From positions 37,360,001 to 37,424,000 of the forward strand of contig CM077597.1 of NCBI GenBank assembly GCA_039654915.1: a stretch of 64,000 nucleotides of DNA. The letters are read 5' to 3'. Source of the stretch: Aquilaria yunnanensis (lineage: Eukaryota > Streptophyta > Magnoliopsida > Malvales > Thymelaeaceae). Each line of letters starts with the position of its first letter. Positions within the stretch are counted from its first letter, which is position 1. This document shows, piece by piece, positions 47,393 to 58,190 of the stretch. The position numbers and the translations under genes are program-made. The notes beneath the pieces are model-generated. The model did not search any database and was not told the origin of the DNA. It worked only from the letters and a program-made list of their open reading frames with translations.

Positions 47393-48598
47393 GAACAAGC
47401 CCAATATTAAGAGTAATGACTATTATGTAAACTTGGAAAGAAGAAATAGTAAAGGCATAATAGCAGGATGTTGATCTTACTAAAATATCTAGGCAGAAGC
47501 ACGAAAAATTATTCCAAGGGTTCTCTTATAAGTAGAGATTGTTGTATTTCAAAGATAGAATTTATGTACCCAAGGGGTATGAATTAAGAGAACAAATTAT
47601 AAAAAAGGCCCAATATAGTAAGATGAACATACATCCTGGAACTAATAAGATGTATCAAAATTTGAATGAACACTTTTGGTGGCCTAATATCAAAAGGAAA
47701 ATTTACACATTTGTGTCCAAATGTGTAGTGTGTCAACAAGTGAAGGTAGAACATAAAAAACTAGGAGGCAAACTACAAAATTTGCCCATACCTGAAAAAA
47801 ATGAGGTTCCATATCTATGGAATTCCTGATAAGCATGCCTGTGACGATAAGGAAGCATGATAATATTTGGGTGATTATGGATAGACTTACAAAGTCAACC
47901 CACTTATTGCCTATTAATCTTACAGATCCATTGGATAGGCTAGTACAGTTGTACATTAAAGAAATAGTGAGATTACAAGGCATCCTAGATGACATAGCTT
48001 CAGATGGAGACCCAAGGTTTGTGTCTAGATTTTAGAAATCACTACATCAGGCATTGGGTACTCCATTAAAACTAAGTTTAGCTTACCACCCCTAAACTGA
48101 TAAGTAAATAGAAAGAATCATACAAATTCTTGAAGATATGCTAAGATGTTGTGTATTAGACTTTAAAGGAGAATGTGATCAACTCCTACCTTTGATAGAA
48201 TTCTCCTAGAATAACAATTATCATTCAATGATAAAAAATTGCACCTTATGAAGATCTGTATGGGAGGAAATGCATAACTCTCTATTCTTGGCAAGATACT
48301 AAGGATACATTTGAGATAGCATCAGAACTAATCCATGAGACCACTGAAAATATCAAAATATTCCAAGAAAGAATCAAAGCTACCAGCGATAGAGAGCAAG
48401 CCTATGCCAATCAAAGAGGGAGAAAGGACTTAGAGTTCCAAATAGGAGACTATGTGTAGATCAAAGCCTCTCTAATGAAAGGAGTTATGAGGTTTGGCAC
48501 GAAAGGAAAACTAGCCCCTAGATACATTGGATGATTTCAAATAATGGCCAAGATTGGTAATGTGGCACATAAGCTAGAATTACCTTTAGAGTTGGCTC
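47393..48598 (+). pseudogene. Integrase of chromovirus 2, 5' part
   Basis: HHCC domain NIHPGTNKMYQNLNEHFWWP and KCVVCQQVK. Core: SMDFV is here MEFL (first catalytic Asp replaced by Glu), [13 protein letters not shown] (second Asp), and ILEDMLRCC with the Glu. Several stops and one frameshift lie near 48225. It is cut at 48603 by a solo LTR and continues at 53748. Confidence 0.88.
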
Positions 48599-48603
48599 AC
48601 ATA

Positions 48604-51600
48604 TGTTACCCACTCTGGGCTAGTCCAATTATGGGCCAAAATTGTGAGTTTAAGCCCCCAAGATTGGTATATCCTATAGGCCATTAGAACAAAACCCTTA
48701 GTGACATGACCCCTCATGGGCCTACCTAGGAAGACTATGGGAACTTCTCCCACACTAGTCGCAATTGGCTAATTGATTATGTGCACACTAGTTAAAACTT
48801 TCAGGCTTTTAGTTAATTAGCCTACTATGCAGTCATGCAAGGGTAAATGCTTTGACTTGAATGATTAAATAGGTAATAAAACCATAAAACATTGCCATGG
48901 CATTTCATTAAAACCGAACATCAAAATTGTCAAAGCAAACAAAGCATTTATGTGATCAACTACACATAATCAATCTTGTGTGAACATTCAACCAAAAGTA
49001 GACTATGCTCACACCCAAGAGTGACTATAGAGTACGTTACTCATACATGAACATTGAAGGAAAACTAGTGTATGGAAACTATACACAGAAGAACTTTACT
49101 GAGATCCATAACTAAGCTTCCACCTTAGAGTAAACTTCTAGTGGCAATCCTCGAAAACCCTCCCTTGTGCTTCACTAGCCTCTGTCGGCCAAAACACAAC
49201 TGTAGCTAGTACTATAACACAACCAGCAAGCAAATCACAAACTAGAATATTAAAGTTTCAAATAAACTATACACTTGCTCATGAGCCTAGCTCAACAACC
49301 CTTAATGGTTGCCGACCTTAGGAAGATATCTGCACAATAAAGACTAAAGGAGTGAGAATCAATGATTCTCAGTAAGGGATCCTTCAACCTACAAGAAAAA
49401 TACTGAGGACACACATATATATGATATATGAAATCTACTACGCACGCTTTAGTCTGAGGGCTAACATATGCGCATACATTTGAGTCCCATGGGACACTTC
49501 CTCTTCCTAGTCCTCTCATGGGCTTAACTCCATGCCTAGCAAGTTTTGGCCCCTAACTCACTCCTAGTAAGCCTTAGCTTACCGATGCAGTAACTTTAAA
49601 CTTCCCTTTATTGTTGTGCAGGTGAACATGGTGGATTCACCTCGCTTGAGTTCTAAGGAACTCACTAGGTGTACTAAGCTTCCACATAGTACCTCAAGTC
49701 CTTAGACTTGCTTAGGTTACTCATGTACCAACCTTCCACCTTAAACCCTTACCAAGAGTGCGCTAGGCTTTCACTTGCAACTCAAGTAACCTTGCTTGGG
49801 CTACAAGTGCACTAAACCTTCACTCAAGGCACATACCTATCTGCCATTACTTGGTTCAACCTAGTGGAGTGGTGATGACCATGGTTGGACTCATCTCCAA
49901 GGTTCTTTGGAAAACAGCTAGGTGCATTAAAGTTTCCACATCGGGACCTTAAACCCAAAGGTCAAACTAGGCTCCTGATGGTACTAAACCTTTCACATAA
50001 TTAATGGTGCTCCAATGTGGCCAAATATACCTCACTTTTAAAAAAAATAAAGAAGAATATAGGCATGTTCAAGCTTACGGAAGGCATGGAAATGATACTA
50101 CTCTCTCTTAGCTTCATGTGGAAACTTGAATTGCCTCAAACGGACACTCGAGTGAAAAGTTATGGTGAAAATACTATAGTATGTCGATGCTGTCGAGAAC
50201 TGGCACGTAGGCGCCAGAAGGCATTTCTCATCGGGTTCCAACTGGGGTCTTGGGCGCTGCAGCTCCACTTGGCACCTAGGTGCCAGGGCCCAGAGGTCTG
50301 AACCATCTTTTTCATGCCGAAGGCTCTTTGGGGCCTTCCAATGCCTTCCAATGGCTTTAGGAATGCCTTCTCTTGCCTCAAACCTGCATGTACACATGCA
50401 CTAGGCCACAATGCACTATTTAAACCAATCCTATGGTGCCCATAAACACAACACAACTCATTAAATTGCCATTAGTCCACCATAACCAATGCCATCCACC
50501 TACAATATTATTCACTAATTCACATGAATTCTACTTCAAGCAAGCAATAAATGGCATTAATCATGCATGAATCATAAATCCTTCACCTCAATTAGGCTTG
50601 AACTAGCAACAATCAAGCACCACAAGCATCAAACCCTAAGTCCCAAGGGTTCCACTAGGTTCCTAGGTTCCAACACATAAACAAAGGTTCATGGCACCAA
50701 AGTAACACTAACCCAACAAAACCCAAGCTTGTTTAAGCTCAAGAAACAAGAGAAATCAAGGATCAAAGCCATACCTCATGCACACAATATGCCCAAGCAA
50801 GAATACCTAATGCACACACTATGCCCAAGCAATAAAAATGACATAAGAAGCTTTAACCAAGAAAATAGGTGTAAAGCAAACTGCCTCCCACTTGGGCACC
50901 AAGAAAGCTCACAAATTTCACCAATAAATCATGGATTGAAGAAGGATTTGGGAAGAAATTGATAAGGAAAGATAGGGTTGCAAATTTGGCTGCAAATGAG
51001 GTAAATCGTGCAAGAATTTTGGCCCCAAATGTGTTTTAAACACAAAACCTCCCCCTTCTCCCAAACTTTTTTATAAGTTGCAAAAATACTCCTTCTCTAA
51101 ATAGTAACTAGGTAATTAAAAACTTTGGCAAACTTTGCTAACTTGGGCTTTGGGTTTTTAAAACATCATTTTTACTCCACAGGACTCGTACTGACCCTCT
51201 GGGCTATAAAATGACCATTTTACCCCTGGGCAAAACTTAGTACCATAAACCACTCAGAACCTTCTAAACCTTTAACAACTTACTTGATCTTGTTAATTCA
51301 CCCTTAACTAAGCCATTTAAACTAGGGATTTATGAATTTACCTAGCTCACTAAGCATTCCGCTAGGAGGGCTATAACATGTAGTGTGCATACCCAAGTGG
51401 CCCTCTTGGGAACTATGTAAATACATGCATGTTGCTCCAACCATTACACGCATATTCGCATTTTATGCACACTATGGCACCAAGGAAGGAAACCACTAGC
51501 ACAAGTCTTAATCTTGGAAACCAAACAATAAGCATTCTTACTAGGTTCATGTGTCCAGCCATTGCACCCGAAACATCCTCCCAAAAATTGTATTAACCTA

Positions 51601-53742
51601 GCCTTGTACCGCTATGTTTTGTTGATTTCATTACCAAGTAGAGCTTTAAAGAAAATCATGGAAACAATTTTTACATCAATAGCCCACCAATGGACCAAGT
51701 TATGGATTTTTTAAGTTGGTTACAAAATTCTGACCAATTGAACAGTAACTTAGACAACTTTGCAACATTATATCTTTTGTTACAGGGCTCCAAATGCCAA
51801 AATTTGAAATCCCATTCAAACATCTACATGTACTCTAGGTGTGGTCATGATTTCAAGTCAAGATTCATTGTACACAGGGATTTATAGTACTTAGAGTTAT
51901 GCCCATTTGAAATTTCATAAGCATGCAAAAGCTTCATTAACAAGGGATAAACACCCCAAAGGCTATTCCATACATGTCCAACACACATGTGAAATAAACT
52001 CCCCCGCAGCTAGCATCTTTAGATAGCCAATACCAAAATTTACAAACAAGCAGCCTATATTGCACACTTAGGCAGCCTATGCATTGCATGCTCATACATA
52101 GCAAAACAACCACAAATGTTCACATACATTGTCCAAACTTTACATGTCCTACATGTACATGAATCCATGCACTACATAATGTTATTAACCTAGCTAAAAT
52201 ACACACCCTAGTTACTAGAGAGCTTCAGACATAATAAACTCCAGAAAATAGGATGATAGACAGCTGGTGTATAGTACATTAAGTACCATCACTAAAAATA
52301 CCAAATGTACCCATAAAATCACCAAACACTCCAGATCATAACTAGATACATGGAAGTTCAAGTACCTAAAATTTTAGATCAAAAATCAAATGAAAAAGAT
52401 CATTTTGAATGAGATCTATATGCAACACCTGAAATGGATATATTTGAGGGAAGGTAAGTTTCATTTGGAAACTGAGTAAGGAGCACACTTAGTTGCTTAA
52501 GGTCATATTAGCCTTGATATTACCTGCATTCAAAGACACTAAAACACAAGAAACACAATGTATATATCCAAAAAAAAGCAACCAAATGCAGCAGCCAAAT
52601 ACAAACATCAAACATATGTATGCGGCAGTAACAAGTATGATTGGTTAGTCCATAAGACATACAATAAACATATGCAAATCACTATGGCAACCCTACTCAA
52701 TCTTAAGCTTGGTCTTAAGAGAGTTTTAACACTAGTTAGTACTAAATTTGGGCTCTAGAAACCCCAATTTGGACAGCCATCACCATGCACTTCACACTAA
52801 GGTTGAAAACTATCACTAAGTGCACCTACCCTTTCTAAGCTTGGTTCATCAAGCACTTGGCTCTTTTCCAAGCCTAGCCCTAGTTCCATGGATGTTTAAA
52901 AACACAGTAACTAGTCCATGACAGTAAGTGAACTCCTTACCTTTTTGGTAGGCTGAAATTTGAGCTTGATCCTAGGTGCACCCAAGCAATAGCACCAATA
53001 AGCTTCTAATTGTACTTCCTTGACTTCAATTGCAAGTAGTTGCAAGTTTAAAGGTATGGTGGCTATGGAAGTAGTGTGGCAGTGAGGGAACTACATTTCT
53101 TTGCTACTAGAGGAGGCTAAATGTTAGAGATAAGGATAAAGATGGCCACTTATATGGACTTAAGTGCCCAAACACACTTAACTAGCCTTAAGCATGCTTT
53201 ATGTCATTTTTCTTGCTACAAGACCATGGTTTCTTAGTCTTAATTTCTTGGCCCACATTTGACTTCCTCACCATGCCTTAGCCACCCCTCCCTTGAGTGG
53301 GATAACCCCAAAATGTCTAAATTTAACTTAAGTCAAAGAAATGGACATCTAAAGGCCTACATTAGGACACTTACGTCCTTAAAGCCTTTTGTGTTTTCTT
53401 TGTCTAAACTTGTTTTCCACAAGCAATTTGGTCCTCCAATAATACGATCATACCATACATATCCTTCCCATAACTCTCCTTAGCTTTCTTTTGACAGTTT
53501 TGCAATTAAGTACCCAAATTACCAATACCTTACAAAAAAGTCCATAGGTTGCCTGACAAAAAAGCAATCCTTAAGGCTTATCTTAGGGGCCAAGTTACCA
53601 ACTTGGAACACTTTTAATAAAGTGTTGATTATACCTTTTACCCTTCACACTTGAATCACTACGGTGTGAAGTACACAGTATAATGGATTTTTTACCATTA
53701 TGCCACACTTTGTAATTCTCCCCTTTTTATGAGGTGGTAACA
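48604..53742 (-). mobile_element. Solo LTR, TGTTACC family, TSD ACATA, with nested LTR
   Basis: Plus-strand ends TGTTACCCAC and GGTGGTAACA, with perfect ACATA copies at 48599-48603 and 53743-53747. Excluding the insertion at 48704-51380 and its TSD copy, the LTR is about 2457 bp, equal to the 36041 copy. Removing it rejoins the integrase C-terminus of chromovirus 2. Confidence 0.94.
48704..51380. mobile_element. Solo LTR-like insertion (2.7 kb), TSD TAGTG
   Basis: Flanked by exact TAGTG copies at 48699-48703 and 51381-51385. The sister LTR at 36041 carries the empty site (CCCTTAGTGAGCATACCC on the reverse strand). Ends are ACATGACCCC and CTATAACATG; if trimmed to TG...CA they become 48702 and 51378 with a poorer TSD. 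No coding region. It contains GC-rich words (GGCACCTAGGTGCCAGGGCC) and loosely repeated phrases between 49650 and 49990. Orientation is unclear, perhaps minus because TGTTATAGCCC would be a normal LTR start. Confidence 0.83.
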
Positions 53743-53747
53743 ACATA

Positions 53748-54035
53748 CATGATACTTTTCATGTTAGTATGCTTAAGAAGTACTTATCTGACCCACAACA
53801 AGCTATACTAGCTTCTGATATCTCAGTGACCCCTTACCTTTCTTATGAAGAGGAACCTATAAAGGTTATAGCTAAAGATGTGAGGAAGTTGAGGAGTAAG
53901 TGGATAAACATGGTGAAAATCCAATGGTCTCACCATTCTGAGCAAGAAGCTACCTAGGAAACTAAGATTGAAATGTTTAAAAAGAACTCAAAGTCATTTC
54001 CGAAACTACTTGAGAATTTGGAGGACCAATTTCTT
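53748..54035 (+). pseudogene. Integrase C-terminus with chromodomain, chromovirus 2
   Basis: LKKYLSDPQQA, LSYEEEPIKVIAKDVRKLRS, KWINMVKIQWSHHSEQEAT and a stop at 53955-53957, then a basic tail. It parallels 9275-9514 of chromovirus 1 closely. It is followed by the conserved spacer ENLEDQF, also seen after the chromovirus 1 integrase. Confidence 0.9.
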
Positions 54036-54049
54036 GAAGGGGGATAGAA
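54036..54049 (+). other. Polypurine tract of chromovirus 2
   Basis: GAAGGGGGATAGAA directly before TGTTAGACC. Confidence 0.88.
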
Positions 54050-56165
54050 TGTTAGACCTATAACTTGCATAGGCCATGGGCTATGAATTTTATGTCAATT
54101 TGATGAAAATAAATGATGTGAAGGGGTAATGCAAGTCATGAAATGCAAGGAGAAAAGAAACATACAAGACTAAGTACTCATAGTGTGCCACAAAGACATT
54201 CTGAGGACATCAGTGGAACATGAGAGACATTCCTAAGCCAAAAATGACTAAAATGTGGTGCCATGATGAGTCTTGAAAGGGAGACTCATGGTTTGAGGAA
54301 ATATTTCAAAAAACCTAAGATTATTAAGAGAAATTCAAGGAGGGCCATGATGGCTACAATGTAGGCTAAGATAAGGTGAAAAACACAAAGAACATATGGA
54401 AACACCTTAAAGTAAATTAAGGGGCTCTCAGATGCACTCTAATTGTACCTATGTTCAATTTAAAGTTTGAGGGCCTAATTGGCTGAATTAATACTTGAAG
54501 TGGGCTGTTAACATGTGCCACCAATAATTCTAAGTAGTATAAAATATATCCAAAATGATTTCTATGATTAAAAGGAACTTAGACTAAGGACTAAGCAAAG
54601 TCCTTGACCGCCAAGTCTAATCAGCCACTGTTTGGACTTGCATCCTTGAAGGCAACTTCAATGTAGCTTCTCAGCTGGTTCCTAGCACCTTTATGATCTC
54701 AAAACTCCTATCCAAATACCTACTTATGGACTGAGACACATACAAAACCAAAAGAAACCAACAAAGCCAAAACTGAAGCTAAGTATGGTAGAGATGGTGC
54801 TCTTGTTGAGTTGATGTTTTCTTATTTCTTACTTCTTGTTTCTTGTCTCCATTTCATCCTCTAAAACCTAGCCAAACCTTTAGCTAAGCATCCTAAATCC
54901 ACCAAAAAGAAAGAAGGCAAACAAGAACAAAAACAAGGCAAAACTGAGACATGGTGATGTAAAGGTACTCCATGGTGGTGCCTATGCTACATGGTGTATT
55001 ATCAAGCTTCCTTGATGCCATTTTAGCCATTGGTAATGACCCATATGAAGCTTCTTCTCCTACATTCTCAAGGGGAAAATCTACCCTAAGGATGGGTAAG
55101 GCCAAGTGAACCTAAAGGCTATATAATTGCTATTTGTGCTTTAAGCACTATGGTAAGCTACCTAGTTTGCTTTCTGCAAGCATAGGGTTTTGGTTCAAGT
55201 TTGGCCAAGCTTGATTAATCACCTAGAGCTCTATGTTAATTGAATCTAATCAAAGTGATCAAATGAAGAAATTGAAAGAAAATCATGCTTGCTATGTTAA
55301 GGGAACCGAGTGTATGTGGTGTATGTGTTTGTGTGCTTCTTTGTTTCTATGTGTGTGCTCACCCTTTATTTTTATATATCAGAATCATGTATTACCTTGT
55401 ATATGTTGTTCTTGGTGTATTCCTTGCCTTTGAATGTAGGTTGTTAAGCAAAATTAGATGTTATATGTATAGCAATGTTATAAACATTGTGAAGGCACTA
55501 GGTGCTGAATTTGGGTTCTTACTAAGTACCTACATACTCAAGCCCTCTTTTCCCCATTTCAGGTAAAGAAAGTGCAAGAGTGAAGGCCTAAGGAACCTTT
55601 AGGAGAAGTCTATGTATAGAAAAGTATACTCTGAAATTATGGCTTATGAAAGAGGAAGTATGGAAAAGTTCATAAGAATGAACTAATGGTTGTGTTATGT
55701 TGTTGTGTGTGTAGGCCCTAATGGCTACAGTGGGACTTGCTATGTTTGGATCCATCCTACTATAGGTTAAAGCTAGAAGAGTAATAAGGCAATTATGGCC
55801 TATGTATCAAATGAGAATAGAGGTCAAAGTGACTGTGGGCTTAGAGATAGTTTAAAATTACCTATATATCATGCATGACCCTTAATGGACCAAACTTTTG
55901 TTGTACATAACTTTGGGGCATGTAGTCCCTGTTTGCCAAATTTTGGCTTGTAAATGTTTGTGTCTAACTAATGGCAAAGGGACTTAGAGCAGAATTTGAC
56001 GTGAGCCTTGTTTGTACTTAATGGCCTTAGGTAAGCCTCAAGGCACTAAGTAAGGCATGGTAACAGGAATGCAGGCATGGTTTGTAACCTAGTATGTATC
56101 CATGTATGCTTGACTGTGTGTATGTCTTGGAGGACACAGAACACACACATAAGTCACCATTTTTG
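54050..56165 (+). mobile_element. 3' LTR of chromovirus 2 (3' end deleted)
   Basis: Starts TGTTAGACCTATAACTTGC. It matches the 34472-39249 solo LTR (reverse) and 58190-60064 (plus). The last few hundred bases present in those copies, ending GGGCCTTGACA, are absent; the match fades near 56110-56165. Confidence 0.82.
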
Positions 56166-57299
56166 GGTAGTTATTTTTCATAACTGGGTACTCCAATGAC
56201 TTCATCATGAAGCAAATGAAGATTTGGAATAAGGCCAATGAGAGTTTGGCAAAGAAAAAGGAGCCCTTGCCAACATGGCCTTGAAGCTTGGCGAGCTAAA
56301 GTACAAGGCTACCTCCGAGCTTGCAAAACCTAAGAGACCATCATCTAGGAAGCGAACTCTTATGTTGAGGACCTCAGCCGCAAGTTTTCCCTTATGTCAA
56401 TCAATCACTCCATCATCAAGGTCAACCATGATGACCTTGATGAAAAGGTAAAGTGATACTTGAAGGATAGGAAGGACGTTCGAAAGGGGCTCTATGAAGC
56501 CAAGCTAAGGGTCAAGTAGCTAGAGCTAGAAAAGAAATAAATGGGGGAGGAGCTAGAAAAGATTACCAACATTGCCATTTCAGGACCTATAGATGGGTTT
56601 TTCCTTGCCCTCCTTTAAGTTCTTGATAGGCACCCCTATCTTGACAATTCTTATCTAAATGCCTTCTAGAGGCTTAAAGGGGAAACATTGGCATGGTCTA
56701 AAGATAGTACCTCGGTGAGCTTAAAGGCCTTTTTGATGATGAAAGGATCGAAGAGGAGGATGAGGAAAAAGATACTAAGGACAACACTAGCATCACCCTT
56801 GAATTCGTTGCTCCTATATTTTACTGTCTTGTTTCTTCCTCATTTCTTTTGTGCTACTATTATTCTCACCCTAATGTACTTCAGCCATAGATTGGCCTTT
56901 TCAATGTAAATGGATCCTTGTTTAGTTATTTTTCCTCCTCTATTTTCTTTTAAGTAGTGTTCTTTGGCTCTTTTGCGTTTATTGCCTTTGTAATTTTGGC
57001 CATTAGGTGTTCATACTTTGAAGGTTTTATCAGTGTGTTCAACTATATTTGTGATGCATTGGTATTCCTTAAGCTTTTCCACTTGCCTTTTTGGCTTAGA
57101 AAATTTTCTAATCCCTATAATTGCTTTTCTTGGCTTAAGGTCAACAATACATCACTTCAATTTTTCCTTTTTAGTAATAGCAAAGGCTTTTGTTATCCTC
57201 ATGATTTTTGTAAGTATAAGAACTTGATTCATGAGTTTAGGCATACTTTTCCCTCAAATGTTTTTCTTTGTTATACATCTTTTTGCACTTAGCATTTGC

Positions 57300-58055
57300 C
57301 TCTATCAGGGTTGTACTTCAGCTAAATTAAGTGAAGTACCTTTTCAAATAGTCTACGTACCATGTGTTTTTTAGTTCATCTCGGTAGGTGTCCGCTAATC
57401 TGTAGACCCCTGGCCTGATTTTGGTGATAAATAGGTTTGGTCCTTCCTAGTTCACCCTTAGCACCCCTTGTGCCGGTCATTGGGGCTCGACCTTGGTTGT
57501 ACGAAGCACCAAGTCCCTAACTTTCATTCCCTTCAGCTTAACCTTCTGGCTTCCGGTACTAGTGACTCTTTGTTGGAACGCCCTTATTTGGAGTTTAGCC
57601 AACTTTTTATGCTCTTCCAATAAGTCCAGTCTAGCCCTTAGGCCTTGGTCGTTGGATTCCTTACCAAAGATTTCCACTCTTAAGGATGAGTGTGCTATCT
57701 TGCCAGGAATCAATCCTTTGGTACCATAGGCAAGGGAGAATGAAGTTTCCAAAATTGCATTCTTGGAGTTATCTGATTCCTCCATAAAACACTAGGCAGC
57801 TCCTCTAGCCATTTTCCTTTGGCTTTTCCAAGTCATTTTTTCAATCTATCTGTGATAATTTGGCTAGAGACTTCAACTTGACCCTTGCTTTAGGGATGTA
57901 CCACGAGGGCGAAATGAATCCTGATACTGTAGTTGGTGGCAAACTTCTGGAAACCTCGATTGATGAACTGAGTTCCATTGTCAACCACCAATATCCTCGA
58001 ACAGTCAAATCTACATAGAATGTTTTACCATATGAATGTTTAGACTTCCTTATCT
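57300..58055 (-). pseudogene. Integrase of Tat element B, C-terminal half
   Basis: Minus strand: ILVVDNGTQFINRGFQKFA (second catalytic Asp), SKGQVEVSSQIITDRLKK (Glu), ETSFSLAYGTKGLIPGKI, ESNDQGLRARLDLLEEHKKL, VRDLVLRTTKVEPQ and RPGVYRLADTYRDELKNTWY, to about 57300. It matches the integrase of element A throughout. Stops are scattered. Between 57300 and 56830 lies the spacer to the antisense gene, with no gene seen. Confidence 0.88.
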
Positions 58056-58190
58056 AATATAGACATCAATGGTTTTCCATATGAACTTTTGGACTTCCTT
58101 AGCTGATATAATGTTTTTCCATATGAACTTTTGAACTTTTGCATATAATGTTTTTCCACAATGTTTTTCCATATGAACTTTCAAACTTTT
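58030..58190 (-). repeat. Local tandem amplification inside the Tat integrase gene
   Basis: On the minus strand AAAGTTCATATGGAAAAACA (encoding KFIWKN) recurs about four times, with linkers TATATCAGCTAAGGAAGTCC or TATATGCAAAAG. It is a repeat of the integrase segment just before the second catalytic Asp (AKEVQKFIWKNI in normal copies). Confidence 0.8.

Larger units (their letters stand above)
46375..56165 (+). mobile_element. Chromovirus 2 (Ty3/gypsy), deleted copy inside intron 2 of the element B gene
   Basis: Has a 5' LTR scrap (46375-46570), RT end, RNase H, integrase with chromodomain, polypurine tract and a 3' LTR starting TGTTAGACC at 54050. gag, protease and most of RT are deleted: the LTR scrap abuts the RT connection directly. 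The 3' LTR also seems to lack its last few hundred bases, since antisense-gene sequence resumes near 56165 without the usual GGGCCTTGACA end. No clear TSD. It is broken by the solo LTR at 48604-53742. Confidence 0.8.
44549..56830 (+). pseudogene. Antisense extra gene of Tat element B, 3 exons, split by chromovirus 2
   Basis: Homologue of the element A gene. Exon 1 (44549-45431) starts MVEVTTTSRGNW and has HPSCMMPQKVVK, VKDFCKFNMIIVNQHSPNSY, RLKPHFLFFL, YYKLLTVPKGSFYF and WQKKYFFMSV. Exon 2 (45495 to about 46322) starts MGENFSAQFYQKAFLA and holds IEDWLGIDIVNELWCDHL and WDVIEDMSLFDIDISKRM. Intron 2 starts near 46323 and holds the insertion. Exon 3 (about 56170-56830) has TGYSNDFIMKQMKIWNKAN, a coiled coil and DGFFLALLQVLDRHPYLD. 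Many stops, mostly TAG, make it a pseudogene. Similarity to element A covers every exon, so the gene predates the split of the two elements. Function unknown. Confidence 0.76.
42060..58190 (-). mobile_element. Tat-lineage element B, nested and truncated
   Basis: Minus-strand element: part of integrase at 58055-57300 (right), the opposite-strand extra gene at 44549-56830 (plus), a polypurine tract at 42632-42643 and a 3' LTR to the left. It is broken by a Copia-like solo LTR (42757-44160) and by chromovirus 2 (about 46375-56165). Everything upstream of mid-integrase is lost at about 58190, where a chromovirus-2-family LTR abuts. The plan mirrors element A. Confidence 0.78.

Noticed and set aside
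50200..50300. GC-rich inverted words (GGCACCTAGGTGCC) as an operator
   Set aside because: They lie inside an LTR-like insertion with no adjacent gene; nothing supports a regulatory role.
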